DNA from: Myxococcus xanthus
Lineage (GTDB): Bacteria > Myxococcota > Myxococcia > Myxococcales > Myxococcaceae
Length of the DNA: 64,000 nt
Direction of reading: 5' to 3'
Assembly: GCF_900106535.1 (NCBI RefSeq)
Contig: NZ_FNOH01000001.1
Span: 744,001-808,000, forward strand
Under the pieces are notes generated by a model. The model was not told the origin of the DNA. It saw nothing but the letters and a program-made list of their open reading frames with translations, and did not search any database. The position numbers and the translations under genes were made by a program. Positions 28,714 through 38,163 of this stretch are shown here, one piece after another (position 1 is the stretch's first letter; each line of letters opens with the position of its first letter).

Positions 28714-29481
28714 ATGTGGGACCCGGCGCAGTACTCACGCTTTCGCGACGAGCGAAAGCGTCCCTTTTTCGATTTGCTGTCGCGGGTGGACGCGGCGTCG
28801 CCCTCCCAGGTCGCGGACCTGGGGTGTGGCACCGGGGACCTCACGCGCGTGTTGGCCGAGCGCTGGCCGTCCGCCCAGGTGTCCGGTGTGGATGCGTCCT
28901 CGGAGATGATTGAGGCGGCCCGTCGCGGTGCGCCCGTGGGCTCGGTGCGCTTCGAGGTGGCGGACCTCGCGGACTGGGCGCCCTCCGCGCCGCTGGACGT
29001 GCTCGTGTCCAATGCGGCGCTGCATTGGCTGCCGGACCATGAGGTGTTGCTCGGGCGGTTGGTGGCGAAGCTGGCGCCCGGCGGGGTGCTGGCCTTCCAG
29101 GTGCCGGCCAACTTCGATGCGCCTTCGCATCGGCGTGTCGACGAGGTGCGAGCCTTGCCACGCTTCGCTTCTGTCCTGGCGCCCGTGCGGCGCAGGCCGG
29201 TGGAGTCCCTGCCTGTGTACGCGTCCTGGCTGTTCGGCCTGGGGCTGACGGTGGAGGCCTGGGAGACGACGTACCTGCACGTGCTCCCGGGCGAGGACGC
29301 GGTGCTGGAGTGGCTGCTGGGGACGACGCTGCGGCCCGTGCTCGCGGCGCTCGGGGAGGAGGAGGCGCGCGCCTTCGTTGAGACGCTGCGCCCGTTGCTG
29401 CGCGAGTCCTATCCCGCGCAGCCGTACGGGACGCCGTTCCCGTTCACCCGCCGCTTCGTGGTGGCGCGGCGGGTGGCGTGA
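28714..29481 (+). CDS. tam: Trans-aconitate 2-methyltransferase-like SAM methyltransferase
   Basis: 255 residues behind a clear AGGAGG. WDPAQYSRFRDERKRPFFDL at the N-terminus is the Tam signature. SAM motif I is VADLGCGTGDLTRVLAERWP, with VSGVDASSEMI and SNAALHWLPDH following. Tam methylates trans-aconitate, a spontaneous by-product that inhibits aconitase. Length matches the family (about 250-260). It converges on the next gene with only 6 bases between stops. Confidence 0.85.
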   Translation: MWDPAQYSRFRDERKRPFFDLLSRVDAASPSQVADLGCGTGDLTRVLAERWPSAQVSGVDASSEMIEAARRGAPVGSVRFEVADLADWAPSAPLDVLVSNAALHWLPDHEVLLGRLVAKLAPGGVLAFQVPANFDAPSHRRVDEVRALPRFASVLAPVRRRPVESLPVYASWLFGLGLTVEAWETTYLHVLPGEDAVLEWLLGTTLRPVLAALGEEEARAFVETLRPLLRESYPAQPYGTPFPFTRRFVVARRVA

Positions 29482-29487
29482 GCCGGT

Positions 29488-31551
29488 TTACTGGGGCCAG
29501 TGGAGAATCTTGCCGTTGTCGCCCGCCACCCAGAGGTCCGCGGGACTGGTGCCGGCGATGTCGTTGAAGGCAAAGGCAGAGTTGTCGAAGAGGATCTGCC
29601 ACCCCGTGCCGTCGTACCGGTAAATGCGACCGCTCTTCGCGGTGACGTAGACGGACCTGGCACCAAAGGCGACGACAGAAGTCAGCGTCTCACTGTTTGT
29701 GTTGGGGAAGGGCATCCTGCTCCAGGTGCTTCCGTTCCACTGGAGGACGGTGTTCGCACCGCCCATTCTTTCGCCCACGGCGAAGGCGACCTTGTCGTTC
29801 ACTACCCAGACGCCGCGGAGGCGGCCCATGCCTGGGATGGAGGTTTCCACGCTTTCTGATTGCCACTGCCCGGAGGAGGGGTTGAACCGGTGGATGCGTC
29901 CCCTGTTGCCTCCATTGTCGGTGCCGCCTACCGCGAACATCACTGCACGGGAACGGCCGTGGATGTCGAATAGCGGCGCGACTGCTGCGGGGCCGAAGCT
30001 CAACGCGCTGGGGCCGATACCTCCAGTCCACTTGAACGTCAGTCCCTGATTTACCGTTCCGGAGTTCTGGGTGACTCCATGAAGCTCCAGGGTTCCTTCG
30101 TGTCGGAAACCGACGAGCCCTTGTGTAGAGCGGACCAGGTTGCCGTGGGTTTCGGTGCACGCAACCTGAGATCTGTCCACGAACGAGAGGTGGCCTCCGG
30201 AGGAGCCGAGATAGCCGCGGCCCTGGTTGGCCATGTCCGCCCAGACGGCGTTCCAGCCTCTGCTGAGGTCGCCGCAATTGGTCGCGTTGGTCTGGAATGT
30301 GGTTGAGCCCACGGTGAGTATCGCGACGCCTCCCTGATTGCCCACGACAGTCACATCACCGGGGACCTCAGTGAAGATGGAGCGCCACTCCTGATCCATT
30401 GCGCCCACGTCCTGCGCTACCCAGTTGGCACCGCCGCTCGGGCAGACCTCGGGGCCTTCGACATTCCCGTCGCAGTTGTTGTCCAGGCCGTCGCACAGCT
30501 CCGTCGCGCCAGGGTAGGTGAACGGGTTTCCGTCATTGCAGTCACCACCAGCCTGGACGTAGCCCGCGCCGGGCGAGACGCAGGACGTCACGGCCGTGCC
30601 ATCACCAAAGGTGTCTCCGTCGCCGTCCAAGAACCAGTCGTTGGGCGTCGTCGTGGCCTGGCAGGTGGTGGCGATGCCCGAGGCGTCGCAGACGTAGACG
30701 CCGGCACACTGGGCCTCCGCGGTGCACGCCGTGCCGAGGTCGGTGAACGTCTCGTCAATCTCGTCGTTGCAGTTGTCGTCGACGCCGTTGCAGAGCTCCG
30801 TCGCACCTGGCCGGATGCTGGCGTTGTTGTCGTTGCAGTCGCTCGCGGGACCCGTGACATAGCCCTGCGGGATACCGGCGCAGAAGGCGACGGGAGCGGC
30901 GTTCCGGTCGCCGTGTCCGTCCTGGTCCACGTCAGGATAGGCATACACAGCCAGCGGCATGTTGCAGAGGACCTCGCCGTTCCCACCGCACGCACGGACG
31001 CCCTCGCAGCCTTCGCCCTCCGTGCAGCTCTGGCCCAGGCGCAGCTCCACCGTGTCCGACTGCCCGTTGCAGTTGTCGTCGACGTCGTTGCAGAGCTCCG
31101 TCGCGCCCGGGTGGATGTCCGGGTTGTTGTCTTGGCAGTCCGTGCCGCCCGTGAGCACGGAGACGTACCCGTCGCCGTCCCCATCCGTGGCCTGGAGGGA
31201 CAGGGCCACCGGGACGGGGGTTCCTGGCGTCAGCGTCACCGACGTGGACCGCGTCACCACGGGGCTCGCAGCCTCACATGTCTGCTCGAAGGCGCGCGCC
31301 TCCACCTGGATGGTCGAGCCCCAGCCGCTGGGCGCAATCACCGCGACCGTCAGCGAGCCTCCGGTGCGCTCGCCCTTGCCGGCAACGGTGGTGGAGAGCT
31401 CCTTGCCGCTGCCCTCGTCGCGTGCGTTCACCTGCACGCAGCCAGGCAGAAAGCCCGAGTAGTCCACCGTGACTTTGGCCGCGCCAGGGCTTTCGTCCTT
31501 CTTACAACTGGCCAGCGCGAGGAGAGGGAGAAGCACCAGAACGCGTCGCAT
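29488..31551 (-). CDS. Lipoprotein with MopE-type repeats and propeller-like C-terminus
   Basis: 687 residues; lipobox LASC. A small N-terminal beta domain (30-120) is followed by three MopE-like metal-binding repeats (about 120-385), each D-x-DGDG..., DC.D.N, then PGATELC..-DNNC-G, of the type found in surface copper-binding proteins. The C-terminal about 300 residues carry repeated motifs WRSIFTEVPGDVTVVGNQGG and LTSVVAFGARSVYVTAKSG, suggesting a beta-propeller like Myxococcus surface proteins. Ca2+ or Cu binding is inferred from the family. Confidence 0.8.
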   Translation of the reverse strand: MRRVLVLLPLLALASCKKDESPGAAKVTVDYSGFLPGCVQVNARDEGSGKELSTTVAGKGERTGGSLTVAVIAPSGWGSTIQVEARAFEQTCEAASPVVTRSTSVTLTPGTPVPVALSLQATDGDGDGYVSVLTGGTDCQDNNPDIHPGATELCNDVDDNCNGQSDTVELRLGQSCTEGEGCEGVRACGGNGEVLCNMPLAVYAYPDVDQDGHGDRNAAPVAFCAGIPQGYVTGPASDCNDNNASIRPGATELCNGVDDNCNDEIDETFTDLGTACTAEAQCAGVYVCDASGIATTCQATTTPNDWFLDGDGDTFGDGTAVTSCVSPGAGYVQAGGDCNDGNPFTYPGATELCDGLDNNCDGNVEGPEVCPSGGANWVAQDVGAMDQEWRSIFTEVPGDVTVVGNQGGVAILTVGSTTFQTNATNCGDLSRGWNAVWADMANQGRGYLGSSGGHLSFVDRSQVACTETHGNLVRSTQGLVGFRHEGTLELHGVTQNSGTVNQGLTFKWTGGIGPSALSFGPAAVAPLFDIHGRSRAVMFAVGGTDNGGNRGRIHRFNPSSGQWQSESVETSIPGMGRLRGVWVVNDKVAFAVGERMGGANTVLQWNGSTWSRMPFPNTNSETLTSVVAFGARSVYVTAKSGRIYRYDGTGWQILFDNSAFAFNDIAGTSPADLWVAGDNGKILHWPQ

Positions 31552-31604
31552 GCGGACATTCTATCGCGTCCGTGCCCCGCCGCTGCATCCTCTCGAGCCC
31601 GCAC

Positions 31605-32222
31605 CTACCTCACGGACGGGAAGTCGGAGTGGACCACTTCCAGGCGTACATCCGCGGCGATGCTAGCGGGCGTCACCAGCTCCAAATCCAGGGGAACCCG
31701 CTTCCCGTAACGTTCGCGGAGCTGCTGCTCCAGGCCTTTCACGCGGAGCGAGTCCAGCCGCTCCATTTTCCCATATTCCAAGCCCGCACCCTGGGCGTAG
31801 GCCTTGCGCACCAGCTCCGAGCAGTACATCGCGTCGTCCCCCCAACCGAAGAGCCAGTCATACGGCTTGCCCAGATGCGCCTTGGCCGCCGCCACCGCCT
31901 GCTGGCGCTGCGCATCGCTCAGTTCACGAGGGCGTAGGACGAGGATGCCGCCCTTCGCGCCTCGGGCCTTCCACTTCGAGAACCGGATTCGCTGCACCGG
32001 CTGCACGGCCTCCACGACCCACGCGCCCTGTTCGGTCACCTCCACCATGCCCACATGGGACAGGGGGCTCTGCGTGGCCTTCTGGATGGCCTGTGACTGC
32101 GAGGAGCGCGAGGTGTGCAGGACGATGTCTCCCGTCTGCAACCGGGCCTCCAGTCCTTCATGCGGCGCCGCGACCGCGTTGTGGGCGCCGAACCACACCA
32201 TCAGCATGACCATCCACCGCAT
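31605..32222 (-). CDS. YiiX/YebB-like permuted NlpC/P60 cysteine hydrolase
   Basis: 205 residues with a signal peptide (cleavage near AVA-AP). LQTGDIVLHTSRSSQSQAIQ and SPLSHVGMV (His56) are followed by GKPYDWLF and MYCSELVRKAY (Cys134), the His-before-Cys order of circularly permuted papain-like NlpC/P60 enzymes such as YiiX. It probably hydrolyses an amide or ester bond in the periplasm, for instance in peptidoglycan or a lipid. It resembles, at low level, the toxin tail of the RHS protein in this window. Confidence 0.85.
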   Translation of the reverse strand: MRWMVMLMVWFGAHNAVAAPHEGLEARLQTGDIVLHTSRSSQSQAIQKATQSPLSHVGMVEVTEQGAWVVEAVQPVQRIRFSKWKARGAKGGILVLRPRELSDAQRQQAVAAAKAHLGKPYDWLFGWGDDAMYCSELVRKAYAQGAGLEYGKMERLDSLRVKGLEQQLRERYGKRVPLDLELVTPASIAADVRLEVVHSDFPSVR

Positions 32223-32301
32223 TGACGAGTCCTTTCAGGTGCTTGGCTGCTTCCGGAGTGCGGAGAGTGCAGCCGGGATGCCAGCCGTCACGAGGGTGTC
32301 G

Positions 32302-32859
32302 CTACCCCAGCGTGCGGGTGAGGGGCACCTCCACTCGGGGCAGGTAATGGCCGCCCTTGCTCTCGAAAAGCACCAGTTGGTCCACGCGCCCCTCGCCCAG
32401 TGACGTGTCCTTCAGCGCCTGGACGCATGCGAGGAGGGCGGCGTCTCCGCGCGGGTGTTTCGCGCGGGCCAGCGTGAGGTGCGCGGTGTACTCGCGATGC
32501 TCGGGCTCGAAGCCGAGCGGCCGGAGCACCTGGGCGGCATCCGCCTGCAAGGCCTTCAGCGCGTCCGTGGCGCCGCACACATCCGCCCAGAGCACGCGTG
32601 GGTGGGTGGGCGCGCCAAAAGCGCCGCCACCAACGACAGACAGCACGAAGGGGGAGTGCCGAGCTCCAATCGGCGCCAGGGCTTCGCGAATGGCGGGCAG
32701 GCGTGCGTCATCCACGTCCCCCAGGAACACGAGCGTGAGGTGGAGGCCCTCCAGCTTCACCCAGCGGGCCTGAGGGGCCAGGGGGCGCAGCCGGTGCAAC
32801 TCCTCGGTGGTGCGCGCTTCAATGGCGGGCCCCAGGGTGACGGCGGTGAACAGGCGCAT
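32302..32859 (-). CDS. thpR: RNA 2',3'-cyclic phosphodiesterase
   Basis: 185 residues (LigT/2H phosphoesterase). Both catalytic HxT motifs are present: His40-Leu-Thr42 (HLTLVFLG) and His127-Leu-Thr129 (HLTLAR). RLFTAVTLG at the start is the family N-terminus. It opens 2',3'-cyclic phosphates to 2'-phosphomonoesters. Length is typical. Confidence 0.92.
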   Translation of the reverse strand: MRLFTAVTLGPAIEARTTEELHRLRPLAPQARWVKLEGLHLTLVFLGDVDDARLPAIREALAPIGARHSPFVLSVVGGGAFGAPTHPRVLWADVCGATDALKALQADAAQVLRPLGFEPEHREYTAHLTLARAKHPRGDAALLACVQALKDTSLGEGRVDQLVLFESKGGHYLPRVEVPLTRTLG

Positions 32860-32987
32860 GGCTCACGGCTCCTGACCTCATGAGGGAGACACAGTCCTTC
32901 GATTCCCTTCAGCATCGGAGCCGGTGGGTGTCGCCCTGCTCGTGACCGGTGCCACCAGGCGCGCTGCGGGGGCGCCTGCCAGTTCGA

Positions 32988-33022
32988 GCCGGCGGCGGGC
33001 GGTGTCGTGCCCTGCCGCCGGC
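32988..33022 (-). terminator. Terminator-like hairpin downstream of proS
   Basis: Perfect 9-bp stem GCCGGCGGC / GCCGCCGGC with a 17-base loop, just past the proS stop codon on the minus strand. No T-tract. Confidence 0.35.
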
Positions 33023-33039
33023 CCTGACGTGACTGGGGC

Positions 33040-34473
33040 TCAGTACGCCTTGGAGAACACGATGCGGCCCGGCGAAGGCTCGCCGGTGACGACGCACTTG
33101 CCCGGCTCCTGCTTGAGGTCGAAGGGACGGCAGCGCGTCGTCAGGCCCGTCTCTTCCTTGATGCGCGCCTCCACCTTGGGGTCCAGGTTCCAGTGCGCCA
33201 GCAGGAAGCCCTGGTCCGCCTTCTCCTTCAGCTCCTCGTAGGAGTTGACCTCGAAGGTGTGCGAGTCGCGGAAGGACTTCGCTTTGGTGAACAGGTCCTT
33301 CTGCATCGCGTCCAGCATGGCCTGCGCCTTGGACACGGCCTCGTCCAGCGACACGAACTCCTTCTGGCGCACGTCACGGCGGACCATGACGCAGGAGTTC
33401 TTGGCCAGGTCCTTGGGTCCCAGCTCGATGCGCAGACACGTGCCGATGAGCTCGTGCTCGTTGTACTTGAAGCCCGGGCTCTTGGTGTCGTCGTCGTCCA
33501 GCACCACGCCCAGGCCCGCCTTGCGCAGGTCCGCGGCCAGCGCGTTCGTCTTCTCCAGCACCTGCGCCTTCTCCGCGTCGGAGGCCTTGCCGAAGATGGG
33601 GATGATGACCACGTGCGTGGCCGCCAGCTTCGGCGGGACGATGAGGCCGGCGTCATCCGAGTGGGTCATGATGAGGCCGCCGATGAGGCGCGTGGACACG
33701 CCCCAGGACGTCTGCCACACGTGGTGCATCTTGCCGTCGCGGCCCTGGAACTGGGTGTCGAAGGCCTTGGCGAAGTTCTGTCCCAGGTTGTGGCTGGTGC
33801 CCGCCTGGAGCGCCTTCTTGTCCTGCATCATCGCTTCGATGCTGTAGGTGCGCAGCGCGCCGGCGAAGCGCTCGGACTCCGACTTCTGGCCGGTCATCAC
33901 CGGCATCGCCATGTAGTCCTCGGCGAAGGTCCGGTAGACCTCCAGCATCTGCCGGGTCTCCTTCTCCGCGTCCTCCTCCGTCTCGTGACAGGTGTGGCCC
34001 TCCTGCCAGAGGAACTCGGTGGTGCGCAGGAACAGGCGCGTGCGCATCTCCCAGCGCATCACGTTCGCCCACTGGTTCAGCAGCAGCGGGAGGTCCCGGT
34101 AGCTCTGGATCCACTTGGCGAAGCTGCGGTTGATGATGGTCTCACTGGTGGGCCGGATGACGTAGGGCTCCTCCAGCTTGGACCCACCCGCGTGGGTGAC
34201 GACGGCCAGCTGCGGGTTGAAGCCCTCGACGTGCTCGGCTTCCTTCTTCAGGTAGCTCTCGGGGATGAGCAGCGGGAAGTAGGCGTTCTTGTGGCCCAGG
34301 TCCTTGAACATCTTGTCCAGGACGCGCTGCATGTTCTCCCACAGCGCATAGCCATTGGGCCGGATGACCATGCAGCCCTTCACGTCCGAGTAGTCGGCGA
34401 GCTTCGCCTTCTGGACCAGGTCGACGTACCACTCGGAAAAGCCCTTCTCGCGGGGCGTGAGCTTCTCGGCCAT
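33040..34473 (-). CDS. proS: Prolyl-tRNA synthetase, archaeal/eukaryotic type
   Basis: 477 residues from ATG 34473 (a TTG six codons upstream is the other option). Class II motifs are present: [37 protein letters not shown] (motif 2 region), [18 protein letters not shown], then [14 protein letters not shown] (motif 3). The anticodon-binding domain and the extra C-terminal domain ending IVFSKAY mark the ProS3 (archaeal/eukaryotic-like) form, without the bacterial editing INS domain. It charges tRNA-Pro in the cytoplasm. Confidence 0.95.
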
Positions 34474-34650
34474 GTGCGGAGCACCCTTCAAAAGTCGTGG
34501 AAAGAGGACGGTTGCCTACGCCGGGCCCACCCGGAAATCAACGGCCCCGTCGCCCGGACGGGCGCTGGGTCCCTTCCTGGACGGGATTGTGTTTTTCGAC
34601 CAACGGTCAGAATAATGAGCACCGGTTGAATCCGCATCCAGGAGGCAGTC

Positions 34651-35325
34651 ATGTTTCGCCAGGTGGCTGACGACGTGCACGTGCTCGCGGTGGAGTTCCG
34701 CATCGGGGGAATGGATTTGGGGGGCCGGATGACGGCTGTCCGCCTGCCGGATGGGGGGCTATGGCTCCACTCGCCCGTCCGCTTCAGTCCGGAGGTACGG
34801 GCGGCGGTGGATGCGCTCGGGCCAGTGCGCTTCCTGGTGGCGCCCAACTTGATGCACCACCTGTACGTGCAGGAGTGGGCTGCGGCCTATCCCGACGCGA
34901 AGGTGGCCGCGCCCGCTGCGCTGCGGCGCAAGCGGCCGGACCTGCGCATCGACCTGGAGTTGGGTGACACGGCCGAGGCCGGCTGGGCCGGCGTCCTGGA
35001 CCAGGTGCTCGTCCAGGGGATGCCCAAGGTGGACGAGCTGCTCTTCTTCCACCGCCCCAGTCAGACGCTGTTCGTCACCGACCTGGCGTTCAACGTGCAC
35101 CGGACGGGTTCGTGGTTCACCCGCATGTACTTGAAGCTGAGCGGCGCGTGGCAGCGGCTCGCGCCGACCATGCTGGTTCGCTCCGTCATCAAGGACCGGG
35201 AGGCCGTGCGCGCGTCGCTGGCGCGGACCCAGGCCTGGGACGTGGAGCGAGTGGTGGTGTGCCACGGTGACGTGGTGGAGCAGGGCGGCCGGGAGGCGGT
35301 GCGGAATGCCTTCGCCCGGTTCTAG
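34651..35325 (+). CDS. DUF4336 family protein (metallo-hydrolase-like)
   Basis: 224 residues behind AGGAGG. MTAVRLPDGGLWLHSPVRFS, LVAPNLMHHLYVQEW and a conserved C-terminal VVVCHGDVVEQGG match DUF4336, a group related to the metallo-beta-lactamase fold but with an incomplete HxHxDH motif (the N..HHL...W block replaces it). Catalytic activity is uncertain. Its end overlaps the following TetR gene by 20 bases, so they are coexpressed. Confidence 0.8.
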   Translation: MFRQVADDVHVLAVEFRIGGMDLGGRMTAVRLPDGGLWLHSPVRFSPEVRAAVDALGPVRFLVAPNLMHHLYVQEWAAAYPDAKVAAPAALRRKRPDLRIDLELGDTAEAGWAGVLDQVLVQGMPKVDELLFFHRPSQTLFVTDLAFNVHRTGSWFTRMYLKLSGAWQRLAPTMLVRSVIKDREAVRASLARTQAWDVERVVVCHGDVVEQGGREAVRNAFARF

Positions 35326-36043
35326 CGGCGGTGGCCGCAAGCCCGCGCCGGGCCGCCGTCGCGGCGCCGCGTCACTGGCCGCGCCCACCCCTGCGTCGGC
35401 TCCCACCGCGGAGCCCTCCGAGCGCGAGGCACGCAAGGCGCGGCGTCAGGAGGGGCGCCGTCAGGCCATCCTCGTCGCCGCACGGGCGGTGCTGGTTCGG
35501 GGCGGGGTGTTGGGACTGACCCTGGAGGCCGTAGCGGCGGAGGCGGACCTGAGCAAGCCTTCCTTGTTCTACTACTTCCGCTCCAAGGAGGACCTCGTGG
35601 GGGCGCTGGCGGTGGAGGGACTGGAGCGCGAGGTGAAGGTGCTGGAGGCGGCGGTGACGGCCGCGGCCAGCGGCGTGGAGGCCCTGGCCGCGCTGGTTCG
35701 TGCCCGGGTGGATTTGTACGCGGAGGACCTGGACGGCTTTCGCGTCGTCTATCTGTGGCCGCAGTTGACCGGGCGGCAATCCGAGGCGCACCAATCGCGG
35801 GTGCTGGCGCTGAGTGGACAGCTGAATGACGTGCTGGAGGCGCGGCTCCAGGCGGATGCGCGCGCGGGCCGGCTGGCCCCAGGGCTCCAGCCGCGTCGGC
35901 TGGCCAACCTGGCCTGGACCGTGGCGCACGGGGTGCTTTCCCTGGGGGCTGGGCTGGAGCACTCTGGTGTGGGAACGCGCTTCACCTTGTCTCAACTTCG
36001 TGACGAGGCCTGTGCGGTATTGCTGCGCAGTAGCGGCCGTTAG
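35306..36043 (+). CDS. TetR/AcrR family transcriptional regulator
   Basis: 245 residues from ATG 35306. A basic, Ala/Pro-rich N-terminal extension (about 1-45) precedes the helix-turn-helix (about 50-100: RRQAILVAARAVLVRGG, LEAVAAEADLSKPSLFYYF, SKEDLVGAL). The C-terminal ligand domain is typical. It probably represses the overlapping DUF4336 gene and itself in response to an unknown ligand; this is inferred from the arrangement. Confidence 0.88.
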   Translation: MPSPGSSGGGRKPAPGRRRGAASLAAPTPASAPTAEPSEREARKARRQEGRRQAILVAARAVLVRGGVLGLTLEAVAAEADLSKPSLFYYFRSKEDLVGALAVEGLEREVKVLEAAVTAAASGVEALAALVRARVDLYAEDLDGFRVVYLWPQLTGRQSEAHQSRVLALSGQLNDVLEARLQADARAGRLAPGLQPRRLANLAWTVAHGVLSLGAGLEHSGVGTRFTLSQLRDEACAVLLRSSGR

Positions 36044-36115
36044 GGTGGCTGTGAAGGGTGGGAGGGGCGCGCTATGTAGAGAGCCTCCTTCCCGTCGTTC
36101 CTTTTTGGAGGCTTC

Positions 36116-36742
36116 ATGCGGTCGTACCTTGCATCACTCGGAGTTGCCGGCGTTGTGTCGGCGTGCCTTGTCTCCGGTTCCGCGTTCGCCAATTCCATGG
36201 GCATCAGTGGCCGAAGCGGCAAGCAGGGCTCGGGCTTCACTTGTGCAGAGTGCCACTCCGGCGGCAGCACGCCCACGGTGACCATCGAAGGGCCCACCAC
36301 GCTGGCGCCGGGCGCCACCGGCAACTACACGCTCGTCATCCGGGGCGGTCCGGCCGCCGGCGCGGGCTACAACGTGGCGGTGAGCGACAACGGCGGCACG
36401 CTCAACCCGGGTTCGGCCTCGTACAAGCTGAGCGGGGAAGTCACCCACAAGAACATCCAGGCGTTCTCCGGCGGCGCGGCCCGCTTCGACTTCACCCTGG
36501 TGGCGCCGTCCACTCCCGGCACTGTCACCCTGTACGGCGCGGGCAACTCGGTGAACGAGAACGGCACCGACCAGGGAGACGCCTCCGCGGCCACCACGCT
36601 CAACGTCACCGTGGCGACTGGCGGCGGCAACGGCGGTGACGGCGATGGTGATGACGGCGGTGGCTGCGCCGCCGCGGGCGGTATCCCGTTGCTGGGCGCG
36701 GCCCTGGTGCTGCTCGGCACCCGCCTGCGCCGTCGTCGCTAG
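36116..36742 (+). CDS. Choice-of-anchor V type protein with CXXCH motif and MYXO-CTERM-like tail
   Basis: 208 residues. Signal peptide to about SAFA-NS. A CAECH motif at 43-47 (heme-c-like Cys-Cys-His) sits at the start of a beta-sandwich (50-175, with EGPTTLAPGATGNYTLVIRG). A Gly/Asp-rich spacer leads to a C-terminal sorting signal: CAAAGG, a hydrophobic helix, RRRR. This matches what I know as the MXAN_6652-type MXYO-CTERM-anchored family with the choice-of-anchor V domain. The CXXCH could bind heme or serve as a disulfide/redox site; unknown. Confidence 0.8.
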   Translation: MRSYLASLGVAGVVSACLVSGSAFANSMGISGRSGKQGSGFTCAECHSGGSTPTVTIEGPTTLAPGATGNYTLVIRGGPAAGAGYNVAVSDNGGTLNPGSASYKLSGEVTHKNIQAFSGGAARFDFTLVAPSTPGTVTLYGAGNSVNENGTDQGDASAATTLNVTVATGGGNGGDGDGDDGGGCAAAGGIPLLGAALVLLGTRLRRRR

Positions 36743-36762
36743 GCCTCGTTGAAAGGAGGCCT
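36741..36762. terminator. Hairpin between convergent genes
   Basis: AGGCCTC (36741-36747) and GAGGCCT (36756-36762) form a perfect 7-bp stem overlapping the upstream stop codon, just before the convergent minus-strand gene. Confidence 0.4.
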
Positions 36763-36780
36763 CCGTGCGCGACAGCGCCG

Positions 36781-37062
36781 TCAGTGACCGGAGGCCACCG
36801 AGGCGGTGAACTCGTCGGGCAGGAAGGCGGAGAAGGACGGCACCCGTCGAACCTTCCGCCGGGAGTTGCCCGCCAGCCGCAGGATGGCCAGGGACACCAG
36901 CCCCAGGCCCACGGCGCTGCGCAGGGGCGCCGGACGACGTGACCGGCGCCGGGCGCGGTAGTGCAGGAGTCCCACGGGCAGCAGGGCGGCGGGAATGGCC
37001 ATCAGCGCCCATGAGCGCCAGCGGGACCGGCCAGACGAATCGGATGCCAGTGTCGTTTTCAT
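36781..37062 (-). CDS. Small hypothetical basic membrane protein
   Basis: 93 residues from ATG 37062, with no clear RBS; an internal ATG at 37002 is possible. Two hydrophobic helices (WRSWALMAIPAALLPVG and SAVGLGLVSLAILRLA) are separated by an Arg-rich cytoplasmic loop. Not recognised. Confidence 0.5.
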   Translation of the reverse strand: MKTTLASDSSGRSRWRSWALMAIPAALLPVGLLHYRARRRSRRPAPLRSAVGLGLVSLAILRLAGNSRRKVRRVPSFSAFLPDEFTASVASGH

Positions 37063-37275
37063 GAAGAAACAGGTTGGGCGTGGGATGGAGCAGGGGGAAG
37101 GGTGGCCCGAACCGGACGCAGGTCGGCCCCTGGGTCGGGCCCCTCCCGTGGAGGGCGGACACGGCCTCGCCAGGCTGCTTGCTGATGGCCCGCCAGGCCG
37201 GCCGCCTTCCGGACGAGCCTGGGGGGCAGGGCGACAGGTCCGCGGAGGGGGCTTAACATCGCGCCCCTTCCGCCC

Positions 37276-38139
37276 ATGAGCCTTCGCCGCCTCCTCCCCA
37301 TCCTGTTCCTGATGGGGCCGCTCGCGTGTGCGACCGGCCCTGGCTACCTCGCCTCCACCGAGTCCGTCGCCGCCGTGCGGCGCGCCCCGGGAGAGCTGCG
37401 GGTGATGACCTTCAACATTCAATCCGGCGCCCGCGGGTTGGAGCGCGTGGCGCACGTGATTCGCGCCGCGGTGCCGGACGTCGTCGCCTTGCAGGAGGTG
37501 GACGCGAAGTCCACCCGCGCGCGCGGCCTGGACCAGACGGAGGAGTTGTCCCGCCTCACCGGCCTGAAGTACCGCGCCCACTTTCGCACCACGGATTTGT
37601 TCGGCGGGGCCTACGGCATCGCCGTGCTGTCGCGTTTCCCGCTGGAGGCACTGGCGCAGTATCCGCTGCCGGGGCCGCGCGGCGCGGAGCCTCGCACCGT
37701 GGCGCATGCGGTGGTGGACGTGGATGGGCGCGAGGTGAGCGTCTACCTCACGCACCTCGTCCGCCGGCCCTTCAACAGCGACACCCGCGTGCGGCAGAGC
37801 GCGTACGTGGCGCGGCTGATGGCGCAGGATTCGCGGCCCAAGGTGTTGATGGGGGACCTCAACGACGGACCGGATTCACGCTCCACGCGGCTGCTGCGGC
37901 GGGCCCTGCATGACGTCGCCGCGGCGACCGGAGGCACGGGGGGCACGTATCCGCTGCCGCTCTTCCTGCCCACGCTGCGCATCGACTACGTGCTGGCGTG
38001 TGATGCCTTCACGTTCGTGGCGAGCCGGGTGCTGCGCGTGGACGTGTCCGACCACTACCCCGTGGTGGCGGACCTGCGGCTGAAGCCGGAAGCCGTGACC
38101 GTGGTCGCCGAGCGCGCGGCCACCGGCACCGCGCCTTGA
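37276..38139 (+). CDS. Endonuclease/exonuclease/phosphatase family lipoprotein
   Basis: 287 residues; lipobox LACA near residue 18. EEP fold with RVMTFNIQSGARGLERV, VVALQEVD (catalytic Glu), YLTHL, LMGDLNDGPDS and SDHYPVVADL (catalytic Asp-His). All metal and catalytic motifs are present. It resembles the small sphingomyelinase/DNase-like phosphodiesterases. Substrate unknown; envelope location inferred. Confidence 0.88.
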   Translation: MSLRRLLPILFLMGPLACATGPGYLASTESVAAVRRAPGELRVMTFNIQSGARGLERVAHVIRAAVPDVVALQEVDAKSTRARGLDQTEELSRLTGLKYRAHFRTTDLFGGAYGIAVLSRFPLEALAQYPLPGPRGAEPRTVAHAVVDVDGREVSVYLTHLVRRPFNSDTRVRQSAYVARLMAQDSRPKVLMGDLNDGPDSRSTRLLRRALHDVAAATGGTGGTYPLPLFLPTLRIDYVLACDAFTFVASRVLRVDVSDHYPVVADLRLKPEAVTVVAERAATGTAP

Positions 38140-38163
38140 ACGAGGCGCGGGCCAGCGCGGGCA

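Noticed and set aside
34560..34650. Possible palindromic TetR operator upstream of the DUF4336 gene
   Set aside because: The two half-sites (ACCAACGGT and ACCGGTTG) do not pair properly; not enough to call.
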